Shown one piece after another: positions 8,771 to 16,930 of a stretch of DNA of 64,000 bases; within the stretch, counting starts at the first letter, position 1, and the number at the start of each line of letters is the position of its first letter. This DNA is from Corynebacterium comes. Lineage in GTDB: Bacteria; Actinomycetota; Actinomycetes; Mycobacteriales; Mycobacteriaceae. The notes under the pieces were generated by a model. The model saw only the letters and a program-made list of their open reading frames with translations, had not been told where the DNA came from and did no database searches. The stretch is taken from contig NZ_CP046453.1 of NCBI RefSeq assembly GCF_009734405.1, positions 186,001 to 250,000 of the forward strand. Direction: 5' to 3'. Position numbers and translations under genes: made by a program.

Positions 8771-9532
8771 GTGGAACCTGAACTGTGGGCGGTACTCATC
8801 GGCGGCGCGGCCGTCGCGGGCTGGGTCGACGCCGTCATCGGCGGCGGTGGGCTGGTGCTCATCCCGTTGCTGCTGGCGGTCGTGCCCGGTCTCGCACCGG
8901 CGACCGCACTGGGCACCAACAAGTTGGTCGGGCTCTCCGGCACGACTTCGGCCGCGTGGACGCTGGTCCGGCGGGTCAGGCCCCGCATCACACCCTGGTA
9001 TGTGGTGCTCGCAATGGTCTGTTCCGGTGCCGGTGCCCTGTCTGCCTCGCTCATCGACGCCGCGGTCATGCGCCCCCTCATCATCGTCCTGCTGCTGGCG
9101 GTGGGTACCTTCGTCGCGCTGCGTCCCTCCTTCGGCACCGGCGCCGGCGGGGGAGAGGTCGGCCGCTGGCGGCGTTGGCTGGTGCTGCTCGCGGTGGGGG
9201 TGATCGCATTCTATGACGGCATCTTCGGGCCCGGCACCGGCATGTTCCTCATCATGGCGTTCACGGCGCTCCTGTCGCAGGACTTCCTGAGGTCGGCGGC
9301 GATGGCGAAGGTGGTGAATGCCTCCACCAACCTGGGGGCCCTGCTCGTGTTCGCGTGGGGCGGGCACGTGTGGTGGCAGCTGGGACTCGTCCTGGCGGTC
9401 GCCAACATCGTCGGCGCGCAGCTGGGGGCGCGGACCGTGCTCGGTGGCGGGGCGGCACTGGTGCGGGTGGCACTGCTGCTGGTGGTGATTGTCATGAGTT
9501 CCCTGCTCACCTGGCAGCAAATTTTCAGTTGA
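8771..9532 (+). CDS. TSUP family permease (TauE/SafE-like)
   Basis: A 253-aa inner-membrane protein of the sulfite/organosulfonate exporter family, with about 8 TM segments in two repeats. Each repeat carries the family Gly/Pro motif: GGGLVLIPLLLAVVPG with ATALGTNK, and DGIFGPGTGMFLIMAF. The GTG at 8771 is preferred over an earlier ATG at 8705 because family homology begins at EPELWAV. The earlier start would also place the N-terminus inside the divergent promoter region. The substrate is a guess (sulfur-containing anions). Confidence 0.8.
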   Translation: MEPELWAVLIGGAAVAGWVDAVIGGGGLVLIPLLLAVVPGLAPATALGTNKLVGLSGTTSAAWTLVRRVRPRITPWYVVLAMVCSGAGALSASLIDAAVMRPLIIVLLLAVGTFVALRPSFGTGAGGGEVGRWRRWLVLLAVGVIAFYDGIFGPGTGMFLIMAFTALLSQDFLRSAAMAKVVNASTNLGALLVFAWGGHVWWQLGLVLAVANIVGAQLGARTVLGGGAALVRVALLLVVIVMSSLLTWQQIFS

Positions 9533-9551
9533 CGTCCTTATCGTCGACGTC

Positions 9552-9794
9552 ATGAGTACGACAACAGTCATCAATCCACTGCGTGTCCCTGCTCCCGACG
9601 ACGTCGCCGGAGACGAGAACGCCGCCCTTGACTTCCTCGCCGGGGAGTTCTTCCTGGCGAAGGTCTACGGCAACGACGACCTGGAGGTCACCGCCTCGGC
9701 AGAGGCCCTCCCCACCCTCGCGGGGGCGGCCGCAGCCTTCGACGTCGCGGACATGCCGGCCAACTTCCGGCTCATCGAGTCCTCTGAGGACTAG
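9552..9794 (+). CDS. Small conserved hypothetical protein
   Basis: An 80-aa acidic protein with no signal peptide or membrane segment that I can recognise. A leaderless start is supported by TATCGT 7 nt before the ATG. It ends in a shared CTAG with the convergent helicase gene. Codon use looks like its neighbours. I do not recognise a family. Confidence 0.65.
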   Translation: MSTTTVINPLRVPAPDDVAGDENAALDFLAGEFFLAKVYGNDDLEVTASAEALPTLAGAAAAFDVADMPANFRLIESSED

Positions 9795-12130
9795 GACTTC
9801 TTCTTCGTCCGCGCCGTCGCCGGTGCCGTCCACGGGTCCTCCGGCCACGGGTGCCTGGGATATCGACCGCGCATCTCCGCCCTGACCTGGGTGTACGGTC
9901 CGGACCAGAAGCTGGCCAGATCGTCGGTGACCGCCAACGGTCGCCCTGCCGGGGATAGCAGGTGGAAAAGCACCGGCATCCCCGCGCACTCGGGGGAGGC
10001 CGACAACCCGAAGCATTCCTGCAGCTTGACACTGACAACAGGGCGGCCGGTGGAGTAGTCCACACGGTGCCGGTTGCCACTGGGCACCCGCAGCCGTTCA
10101 GGGGCGAGCTCGTCCAGGCGTGCGGCTTCGGGCCAGGGGAGGAGTCGTTGGAGGGCGGGGTACATGTCCACCCCACGGATCGACGTACCGCGGGCGATCC
10201 TCCCCAGCTCGGGGCCCAGCCACCTCATCGGATCGGCGGACTCGACGTCCGGCCACGGATCACCGAGCTGCTGGTGCAGGTATGCGAGTCTGTCGCGTAG
10301 GTTCCGGGCGGCGTCGGAGAAGCGGAACATGTCCAGCCCCTCCCTGGCGACGGACGCCGCCAGCGCTGCCGCTGCCTCCTCGGGAGGTACCTGCACCGGA
10401 GTGGAACTGAGTTCGATTGCCCCCAGCCGCACGACCCGGCGGCCGCGGACCTTTCCGTCTGCCACGGTCGCCAGAATCTCCGAGGTTTCCCCCACGACCT
10501 GCCGGGCCTGCTCCTCGCTCAGTCGGGCGGCCGCGCGGATCGTCGCCCCTGCCCGGCCTTCGCGTGAGGTACCGCCGCTGCGGGTCACCTCCGCGACGGC
10601 GAGCCATTCCGCCCCCGTCAGGCCCAGATCACCGGGCAGGACGGCGCGGGTGCCGCTGGCCAGCAGATATTCCTCGCCCACCCGCCGGGAGACTCGTCCG
10701 GGGAAGGCCAGGGCGGTGATCACGCCCGGGTCCGACTCGCCGCTGCCACCCTTCACCAGGCGACGCAGACGCTGCACCTCCCGCGCAGGGGCGGACGCGC
10801 GGGCGATGTCCCCACGGGGGGAGTCCGCCAGGACCGCGACCACCGGGGCCGCCGCCGGGCCGCACTCCACCAGGGCGCGGCCCAGGCGGGGATCGACGGG
10901 CATGGCCGCCAGCTGGCGGCCCAGACGGGTCGCCTCACCGTCGGCGCCGACGGCGCCGACGCCGCGCAGCACCGTCTCGGCGGCGTCGAGGGCGGGGGCG
11001 GGAGGGGTGTCGGCAAGCGGAAGCCCGACGCCCCGGGGTGTGCCCCATACGGCGAGGGTCAGGGCTGCCTGCGTGAGGTCGCTGGTGGCGATCTCCGGGG
11101 TGATGTGCGGGCGAAGCTGCTGGTAATCGGCCTGCGTGTAGGCGCGGATGACAGTGCCCGGCCCCTCACGCCCGGCGCGGCCCGCACGCTGATCCACCGT
11201 CGACTGCGCCGCGGAGACGGTGACCAGGCCGGTCATGTCGCGGGTGGCGTCGCGACGCGGAACACGCGACAAGCCCGAATCGACGACCACGCGCACCCCC
11301 GGGACGGTGAGCGAGGACTCGGCGATGGAGGTCGCCACGATCACCCGCGGCCGGTCGCCGGGGGTCAGCGCCGCGTCCTGCTCCTTGGGGCTGAGCGAGC
11401 CGTGCAGCGGCAGCGCGCCGGGGATACGCGACATGACGTACTCCACCTCGCGGACCCCGGGGACGAACACGAGCACCGAATCCCCGTGCCCGACGGCCTG
11501 CGCCGCCAGGTGGTCCAGGAACTCCCGGGTGCAGCCGGCCCGGCCCGGATGCGGCCGGTAACGCACGGTCAGCGGGTGGGTCACGGCCGCCGTCTCCAGG
11601 ACGGGGGCGTCCATGAGCGTCGCGAACTTGTCGACGTCCAGGGTCGCCGACATCGCCGTCACCGTGAGGTCCTCGCGCAGCTGCACCAGCTCCAGCAGCA
11701 TGCCCAGCACCAGGTCGGTGTCCAGCTGCCGTTCATGGACCTCGTCCACCGCCACCGCCGCGACACCTCCGAGCTCCGGGTCGGACATGAGTCGGCGCAA
11801 CAGCACGCCCGGCGTCATGAACTCCACCAGGCTGCCCGGGTGGTGCTCACCCCGGACGGTGAAGCCGACGCGCTCGCCGAGGCGCGACCCGTCGAGGTGG
11901 GCGAGGCGGCGGGCTGCGGCGCGCACCGCCACCCGCCGGGGAGCGGTGACCAGTACCTTTCCGTCCACGTGGTTCGCCAGGGCGGGCGGCACCAGCGTCG
12001 TCTTGCCGGTGCCCGGCGGGGCCTGCACCACCAGGGTCCGGCGCCCGGTGAGCAGGCCGGGCAGCCGCGCGATCGTGTCAGCGACCGGCAGGCCCCGGCC
12101 GATGCGTTCGAGGTCGAAGTGCTCAGGCAT
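9791..12130 (-). CDS. hrpB: ATP-dependent helicase HrpB
   Basis: A 779-aa DEAH-box helicase of the HrpA/HrpB group. Motif I is QAPPGTGKTTL (about residue 36), motif II is VAVDEVHERQLDTD, motif III is TAMSATLD, and the C-terminal helicase part has SIAESSLTVPG and QRAGRAGREGPG (motif VI). The HrpB C-terminal region ends in a basic tail (ARTKKKS). It is predicted to remodel RNA or RNP; the bacterial role is poorly defined. Its start lies inside the end of a 28-aa upstream ORF (ATGCCTGA), which suggests translational coupling. Confidence 0.92.
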   Translation of the reverse strand: MPEHFDLERIGRGLPVADTIARLPGLLTGRRTLVVQAPPGTGKTTLVPPALANHVDGKVLVTAPRRVAVRAAARRLAHLDGSRLGERVGFTVRGEHHPGSLVEFMTPGVLLRRLMSDPELGGVAAVAVDEVHERQLDTDLVLGMLLELVQLREDLTVTAMSATLDVDKFATLMDAPVLETAAVTHPLTVRYRPHPGRAGCTREFLDHLAAQAVGHGDSVLVFVPGVREVEYVMSRIPGALPLHGSLSPKEQDAALTPGDRPRVIVATSIAESSLTVPGVRVVVDSGLSRVPRRDATRDMTGLVTVSAAQSTVDQRAGRAGREGPGTVIRAYTQADYQQLRPHITPEIATSDLTQAALTLAVWGTPRGVGLPLADTPPAPALDAAETVLRGVGAVGADGEATRLGRQLAAMPVDPRLGRALVECGPAAAPVVAVLADSPRGDIARASAPAREVQRLRRLVKGGSGESDPGVITALAFPGRVSRRVGEEYLLASGTRAVLPGDLGLTGAEWLAVAEVTRSGGTSREGRAGATIRAAARLSEEQARQVVGETSEILATVADGKVRGRRVVRLGAIELSSTPVQVPPEEAAAALAASVAREGLDMFRFSDAARNLRDRLAYLHQQLGDPWPDVESADPMRWLGPELGRIARGTSIRGVDMYPALQRLLPWPEAARLDELAPERLRVPSGNRHRVDYSTGRPVVSVKLQECFGLSASPECAGMPVLFHLLSPAGRPLAVTDDLASFWSGPYTQVRAEMRGRYPRHPWPEDPWTAPATARTKKKS

Positions 12131-12209
12131 GGAGTCCGTCCACCGGGACGCACCACGTGCCCATGCGGAGGCGGGCCAGGGTGGAGTAGGTTTCCGGGTT
12201 GAAGCTCAT
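12123..12209 (-). CDS. Small ORF upstream of hrpB (28 aa)
   Basis: A 28-codon frame starting MSFNPETYSTLARL and ending CVPVDGLHA. CACAAT lies 6 nt before the ATG, the same leaderless arrangement as in neighbouring genes. Its TGA overlaps the hrpB start by 8 bp, so it could act as a short leader cistron that delivers ribosomes to hrpB. An in-frame ATG 9 nt earlier is also possible. I recognise no family; reality as a protein rests on promoter geometry and overlap only. Confidence 0.5.
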   Translation of the reverse strand: MSFNPETYSTLARLRMGTWCVPVDGLHA

Positions 12210-12236
12210 GGGTCCCATTGTGTCAGGAGGCACCCG

Positions 12237-12917
12237 TTGTCCATGCTTTTCGACGCCCCGCTGCCCCGCCCGCCGCACGAGGTGCGTGCCGGAGTCGCGC
12301 ACCTGCCGGGCTTCCTCACCCTCGGTGAGCAGGAGGCGGTGGTGACGCACGCCCGCAGCCTCGCCCGCGAGGCGGCGGGAACTCCGGCGGCCATGCGCCG
12401 CGTGCCGGTCGGCGACGGCATGACCAGTGCGTACCTGATGACGCTGGGCCAGGCGTATCTCTCGCAGCCCTTCCGCTACGTCCCCCGCGGCGCCGGCGGG
12501 GTCGAGGCGCCCGATGTGCCTGCGGGGTGGCAGGAACTCGCCCGCCGTGCGCTTCTCGCCGCCGCCCGGATCAGCCCGGCCCTCGCCCCGTGGGCCGCCG
12601 CCTACCGGGCCGACGTGGCCCTGGTGAACTACTACCCGCCGGGGGCGTCGATGGGACTGCACGTCGACGCGATGGAGGACTCGCCCGCGCCGGTGATCTC
12701 CCTGTCCATCGGGGACGAGGCCCTGTTCCGGATGGGTAACACGGAGGGCCGGACCAGGCCCTGGGACGACGTTCTCCTCATGTCGGGCGACCTCCTCGTC
12801 TTCGGCGGGCCGGCCCGCCGGGCGTACCACGGGGTGCCCCGGATCCACCCGGGCACCGCACCCGCCGGGTGCGGGGTGGCGGAGGGGCGGATCAACGTCA
12901 CCCTCCGTCAGGCGTGA
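12237..12917 (+). CDS. alkB: AlkB-like 2-oxoglutarate/Fe(II) dioxygenase
   Basis: A protein of about 225 aa that would oxidatively demethylate 1-methyladenine and 3-methylcytosine in DNA. Iron ligands are visible as LHVDAMED (HxD) and the His in RRAYHGVPRI; the 2OG-binding Arg lies in GRINVTLRQ near the C-terminus. NYYPPGASMG matches the family substrate loop. AGGAGG at 12225-12230 is 6 nt before a TTG (12237) and 12 nt before an ATG (12243), so the TTG fits spacing better; the ATG is the alternative start. It is divergent from the small ORF and hrpB. Confidence 0.9.
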   Translation: MSMLFDAPLPRPPHEVRAGVAHLPGFLTLGEQEAVVTHARSLAREAAGTPAAMRRVPVGDGMTSAYLMTLGQAYLSQPFRYVPRGAGGVEAPDVPAGWQELARRALLAAARISPALAPWAAAYRADVALVNYYPPGASMGLHVDAMEDSPAPVISLSIGDEALFRMGNTEGRTRPWDDVLLMSGDLLVFGGPARRAYHGVPRIHPGTAPAGCGVAEGRINVTLRQA

Positions 12918-12918
12918 G

Positions 12919-13971
12919 TCAGGGGGCGCCGGCCCAGAGCTCCGCAAGGGCCTCCCAGTGCTCCTCCGCCATCAGGCTGGTGGGAATGACGGACACCGAC
13001 CGGCCTCCGGCCGCCGCGACCGCCCGGAGGCTGGTTGTCATATCCTCCGGGGACACGACGCCGTCTTCCCTGCTCCACAACCCGGTTGATATCACGAAAC
13101 GGTCCCCGAAGCGCCGCAGGAGTGAGCGGGTGAGATCGGCGCCGTAGCTTGGATCCGCATCTGCCAGCGCAAAGTAGTTCCAGACCACGATGCGGTCGAC
13201 GGACTCGAGCAGCAGGGCGTAGTCATGGCCTGAGTCTGCCCGGTCACCGTCGGGATTCCCCCAAGGAACGCGCACATCCATATCCACCCTTACATCGAAC
13301 TCGGCGACTTGCCCCGATACTCGGCCCAGCAGCCGAACCAACGATTCGCACCGCCAGCGGTGGATGTCCGGGTGATTGACGTCAATCTCCCCGTTCTTGG
13401 CGAGGGGAAATCCCGGGCGGCCCGTATGCCGGACGAAGTGGGCCAGATCGTCGCGGCTAAACGTGGCGTCGTCGAACATCAGCTCCGTCAGCGCTATCCT
13501 CTCCGGCCGGTACCGACGGGCGACCTCCCGGCACATGGCCTCCAGGTGCGTGCCGAAGTAGCCGCCGTCGAGGGCGGACACCGACAGGAAATCCGGCGAG
13601 GATTCGCCATCGGCCGTCCGGCCTGCGATGCCCGGGTCCAGGCTGATGGCTCTCGGAGCCAGGGCATCCACGACCAGGGTGGCTGCGAGGCCGTCGAGTT
13701 CGGCCAGAGCTTCCGCCACGAAATCCCGTCCGGTTCCGGCCACGGCGGAGGACTCCCATTTGGATGCGCTTGCCCAGGGAAATGCCAGCCAGTCGGCACG
13801 GCCGACTGCGAGTGTGACTGCCGTGGCGCCGACCTCTGCCAGGCGGGCCCGGACGGAGGGCCAGTGAACGTCCTCGTTCGCGACATCCTCGAACCCGAAG
13901 GCGACCGAGCGCTCCGACGGCTCATCACCGGGCACATCGGTGCCTGTCATCTGCGGTACGGGTCTCTTCAT
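12919..13971 (-). CDS. Hypothetical protein, possibly TIM-barrel/glycosidase-like
   Basis: About 350 aa, cytoplasmic, not recognised with confidence. Alternating strands and helices (VTLAVGRADWLAF; LDPGIAG; IALTELMFDDATFS; FDVRVDMDVRVPW; RIVVWNYFALADADPSYG; FVISTGLWSRED) look like a TIM barrel with acidic residues at strand ends, as in glycoside-hydrolase-like proteins. This is inference from pattern only. The ATG at 13971 follows a GAGGA element; an upstream ATG at 14037 in the same frame is possible. Its -10 region overlaps that of the divergent SDR gene. It ends 1 bp from the alkB stop. Confidence 0.6.
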   Translation of the reverse strand: MKRPVPQMTGTDVPGDEPSERSVAFGFEDVANEDVHWPSVRARLAEVGATAVTLAVGRADWLAFPWASASKWESSAVAGTGRDFVAEALAELDGLAATLVVDALAPRAISLDPGIAGRTADGESSPDFLSVSALDGGYFGTHLEAMCREVARRYRPERIALTELMFDDATFSRDDLAHFVRHTGRPGFPLAKNGEIDVNHPDIHRWRCESLVRLLGRVSGQVAEFDVRVDMDVRVPWGNPDGDRADSGHDYALLLESVDRIVVWNYFALADADPSYGADLTRSLLRRFGDRFVISTGLWSREDGVVSPEDMTTSLRAVAAAGGRSVSVIPTSLMAEEHWEALAELWAGAP

Positions 13972-14052
13972 GGGTCCTCGGCCGAGGTGGGTCGTGGCAG
14001 CGTTTCGCCGGGCGCCCACTCCTCCAGTGTGGTTCATGCCACAATAGCGCCC

Positions 14053-14787
14053 ATGACAGAGAACACAGGACACCAGGACAGAAGAATCGCCGTGATCACC
14101 GGCGGCTCATCGGGGATTGGCGCGGCGGCCGCGGACACACTGGCCGCCGACGGGTTCCACGTCGTCGTCGCCGCGCGACGCCTCGACCGGATTGCGGAGG
14201 TGGCCGAGCGCACCGGCGGCACGGCCATCGAGCTGGACGTGACCTCCGAAGAGTCGGTGGCCGCCTTCGCCGCCGAGGTGGCGGCGTTCGGCCGCGTCGA
14301 CGTGCTGGTCAACAACGCCGGCGGCGCCCTGGGTCTGGACACCCTGCGCGAGGCGGACCTCGGGGACTGGCAGGTCATGTACGACACCAACGTCCTCGGC
14401 GTCGTGCGCGTCACCCGTGCGCTGCTCCCGCTCATCGACGCCGCCGAGGGACTCATCATCAACATCGGCTCCATGGCAGCCTTCACCGCCTACCCGGGCG
14501 GCTCCGGTTACAACGCCGCGAAGTTCGGCCTGCGCGCGTTGACCCGTGCCTTCCGCATGGAGGAGGCCGGCAACCCGATCCGCATCACCGAGATCGATCC
14601 GGGCCGCGTGGCCACCGACTTCTCCCTCGTCCGCTTCAAGGGTGACGCCCCCAAGGCCGAGGCCGTCTACGCGGACAAGCTCAACCTCACCGCCGGGGAC
14701 ATCGCGGAGGCGATCCGCTGGGTGGCGTCGCTGCCGAAGCACGTGAACATCGACACGATGAACATCATGCCGAGGGACCAGGCCTGA
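14053..14787 (+). CDS. SDR family NAD(P)-dependent oxidoreductase
   Basis: 244 aa. The Rossmann motif TGGSSGIG is at residues 16-23, with ARR after beta-2 suggesting NADP(H). NNAG is present, and the catalytic Ser (IGSMAAF) and YNAAK give the Ser-Tyr-Lys set. The ELDVTSEES and EIDPGRVATDFS segments are typical of the YdfG/serine 3-dehydrogenase-like branch, so a hydroxy-acid or 3-hydroxypropionate type substrate is possible. CACAAT lies 7 nt before the ATG (leaderless). It is divergent from the 12919-13971 gene. Confidence 0.88.
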   Translation: MTENTGHQDRRIAVITGGSSGIGAAAADTLAADGFHVVVAARRLDRIAEVAERTGGTAIELDVTSEESVAAFAAEVAAFGRVDVLVNNAGGALGLDTLREADLGDWQVMYDTNVLGVVRVTRALLPLIDAAEGLIINIGSMAAFTAYPGGSGYNAAKFGLRALTRAFRMEEAGNPIRITEIDPGRVATDFSLVRFKGDAPKAEAVYADKLNLTAGDIAEAIRWVASLPKHVNIDTMNIMPRDQA

Positions 14788-14825
14788 ATTCCGGGCTTTA
14801 AATTCACGGGCTTAGACTGCGGGGT

Positions 14826-15476
14826 GTGACCCCCTCTCTGTTCCTGTCGCTGCTGACCGTGTGGGTGGCGGCGATCGTGTCACCTGGCCCCGATGTCGCG
14901 CAGGTGATCCGCCTCGGGGTGCGTTCGCGCACCGCCGGCGTCTGGACGGGGCTGGGCATCATGACCGGTACCGCGGTGTGGATCGCCGCGTCCATGCTCG
15001 GGCTCTCGGCGCTGCTCAACTCCCGCCCGGGGATCCTCGCCGTCCTGCAGGTGCTCGGCGGCGCCTACCTGCTGTGGATGGGGGCGGGGGCGTTACGTTC
15101 GGGGTTGTCCGGACAGCGGGAGCAGCCGGGCGGGGAAGGGCCCGCCGGGGAGGGGGACGCCGGGGAGGTCTACTCCCCGGCCCGTGCCTGGCGCATCGGC
15201 ACGGCGACCAACCTGTCGAACCCGAAGGCGGTGTTGTTCTTCGGCGCGGTGTTCGCCCAGTTCATCCGCCCGGGCATGGGCTGGGAGTGGAGCCTGCTCA
15301 TCATGGTGGTGCTCATGGCGACGGGTGTCGTGTGGTTCATGGTCCTGGCCTTCGCGGTCCGCAGCCTCTCGGAGCGGCTGCTGCGCAACGCGCGGGCCAT
15401 CGACGTCCTCACCGGCCTCGTGTTCGTGGGACTCGCGCTGTACATGCTCGTCGAGGGTGTGACCGGCCTGGGGTGA
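14826..15476 (+). CDS. LysE family translocator
   Basis: A 216-aa inner-membrane exporter of the LysE/RhtB superfamily with about six hydrophobic segments. The N-terminal SPGPDVAQVIRLG motif is diagnostic, and NLSNPKAVLFFGAVFAQF precedes TM4. A Gly/Glu-rich loop (about residues 98-118) sits mid-protein. Export of an amino acid is likely; the substrate is unknown. The start is GTG, with a TAGACT hexamer just upstream indicating a leaderless mRNA. Confidence 0.87.
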   Translation: MTPSLFLSLLTVWVAAIVSPGPDVAQVIRLGVRSRTAGVWTGLGIMTGTAVWIAASMLGLSALLNSRPGILAVLQVLGGAYLLWMGAGALRSGLSGQREQPGGEGPAGEGDAGEVYSPARAWRIGTATNLSNPKAVLFFGAVFAQFIRPGMGWEWSLLIMVVLMATGVVWFMVLAFAVRSLSERLLRNARAIDVLTGLVFVGLALYMLVEGVTGLG

Positions 15477-15527
15477 TCCCCATGGCCGTGCGCGGGACCC
15501 GCCCCGCCCCGGCTAGACTTGGCCACC

Positions 15528-15821
15528 ATGCACGCCCATGATGTCGCGATCCGCGATGAGACGATCAAGCTCGGCCAGTTCATCAAGCTGGCCAGCCTGG
15601 TGGCCACCGGCGGCGAGGCCAAGCAGCTGATCGCCGAGGGTCAGGTCACCGTCAACGGTGAGGCGGACACCCGCCGCGGCCGGACACTGCGCCACGGTGA
15701 TCTCGTATGCATCGCGGACGCCTGCGCGCGTGTGACGTCGGCGGCCGAGGACGAGGAAGACTACTTCGACGAGGCCACCGCCGACGATGATTTTGACCCC
15801 GAGAAGTGGAGAAACCTCTAG
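15528..15821 (+). CDS. S4-domain RNA-binding protein
   Basis: 97 aa. The S4 fold fills residues 11-65 (IKLGQFIKLASLVATGGEAK; EGQVTVNGEADTRRGRTL), as in YbcJ/RlbA-type small S4 proteins. These bind RNA or ribosomes; the exact role is unknown. The acidic tail is DEEDYFDEATADDDFDPEKW. TAGACT (15514-15519) sits 8 nt before the ATG, so that start is chosen over a TTG three codons earlier. The next gene begins directly at the following base. Confidence 0.85.
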   Translation: MHAHDVAIRDETIKLGQFIKLASLVATGGEAKQLIAEGQVTVNGEADTRRGRTLRHGDLVCIADACARVTSAAEDEEDYFDEATADDDFDPEKWRNL

Positions 15822-16631
15822 ATGCCAGCTTTCGAGGCCGTCGGCGGCATGCCGTACTGGATCGACCTGACCACCTCTGACGTGCGGAAGTCCGCTCGTT
15901 TCTACTCGGAGATCCTCGGATGGGAGATCACCGGGGACGACTACCGCATCGCGCGCGTCCAGGGTCTGCCCGTCGCGGGCTTCATCCCGCAGCCCGAGGA
16001 CGGGGGAGGGTTCCCGGACACGTGGGTCACCTACTTCCTCGCCGATGACATCGACGGCCAGGTCGCGCAGGTCAAGGGCCTGGGCGGCCGTGTTCTCCTC
16101 GAGCCCACCGAGGTCAGCCTCGGTCGGATGTGCGTGCTTGTCGACGCCGCAGGCGCCATGTTCGGCCTCATCGAACCGGCCGGCGAGGACGCCTTCATCG
16201 CCGCCGGCGAGCCGGGCACCCCGGTGTGGCACGAGCTCACCGCCACCGCGGGCTTCGACGCGGCCGTCGACTTCTACCACGCTCTGCTCGACTGGGAGCT
16301 CGTGGCCGTGGAAGCCGGAGAAGGCTTCACCTACACCACCGCCATGGTGGAGGGTGCCCCGTTCGCGGGCATCTGGAAGGCCGAGGGAGCATTCCCGCCG
16401 CAGGTCCCGAGTTTCTGGCAGTCCTACCTGGGCGTGCTCGACATGGATGAGACGGTGAAGAAGGTCCCGGAGCTGGGCGGTCAGATCATCCGCGAGCCCT
16501 GGGACTCCGAGTTCGGCCGCATGTGCATCATCGCCGATTCCACCGGCGCGACCGTCACCCTCTGCGAGGTGGACGAGCCTGCCGAAGAGGACATCCGCGA
16601 GTCGGACCCGCTGGAGGGTTTCTCCCTCTGA
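15822..16631 (+). CDS. VOC family protein with two glyoxalase-like domains
   Basis: 269 aa with two vicinal-oxygen-chelate modules (about residues 8-128 and 133-250). Repeated elements are KSARFYSEILGWEI and AAVDFYHALLDWEL at the module starts, and FGLIEPAG and VTLCEVDEP at their ends. Such double VOC proteins resemble actinomycete hydroxylases and resistance proteins, but the reaction cannot be predicted. It directly abuts the S4 gene (no spacer), so the two form an operon. It is similar to a second VOC protein at 56712-57470. Confidence 0.85.
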   Translation: MPAFEAVGGMPYWIDLTTSDVRKSARFYSEILGWEITGDDYRIARVQGLPVAGFIPQPEDGGGFPDTWVTYFLADDIDGQVAQVKGLGGRVLLEPTEVSLGRMCVLVDAAGAMFGLIEPAGEDAFIAAGEPGTPVWHELTATAGFDAAVDFYHALLDWELVAVEAGEGFTYTTAMVEGAPFAGIWKAEGAFPPQVPSFWQSYLGVLDMDETVKKVPELGGQIIREPWDSEFGRMCIIADSTGATVTLCEVDEPAEEDIRESDPLEGFSL

Positions 16632-16930
16632 GCGGGGCGCTCGAACTGGGTGACCTGACGTCCCGGGTCCTTGAGGTGGTGGACCGGGTCCCGGCGGGAC
16701 GGGTGGCCAGCTACGGAGATATCGCCGTGCTGGCGGGCACCGGCCCCCGCCAGGTCGGCCGGATCATGGCCGGTTACGGCCACCTGACCTGCTGGTGGCG
16801 GGTCGTGCGCGCCGACGGCACCTCGGCCGTCGCCGACCGCGCCGCCGCGTACTGGGACGAGGAGGGGATCCCGTACCGGGATGGCCGCGTCAGCATGCGG
16901 ACCTGCCGCTGGAGCAACTACCCTGGCCGT
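16628..16930 (+). CDS. Alkyltransferase-like (ATL/MGMT-type) frame, no own stop
   Basis: About 100 codons encode a DNA-binding domain of the O6-alkylguanine transferase family: RVLEVVDRVPAGRVASYGDI, then GPRQVGRIM, then LTCWWRVVRADG. Where MGMT has PCHR, this protein has a Trp, so it should be an ATL that flags alkylated guanine for excision repair and does not itself transfer the alkyl group. The first GTG in frame (16676) would cut into the domain. A CTG at 16628 overlapping the preceding TGA fits homology better. No stop codon occurs before the alcohol dehydrogenase ATG, so the frame runs on into that gene. Confidence 0.7.
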
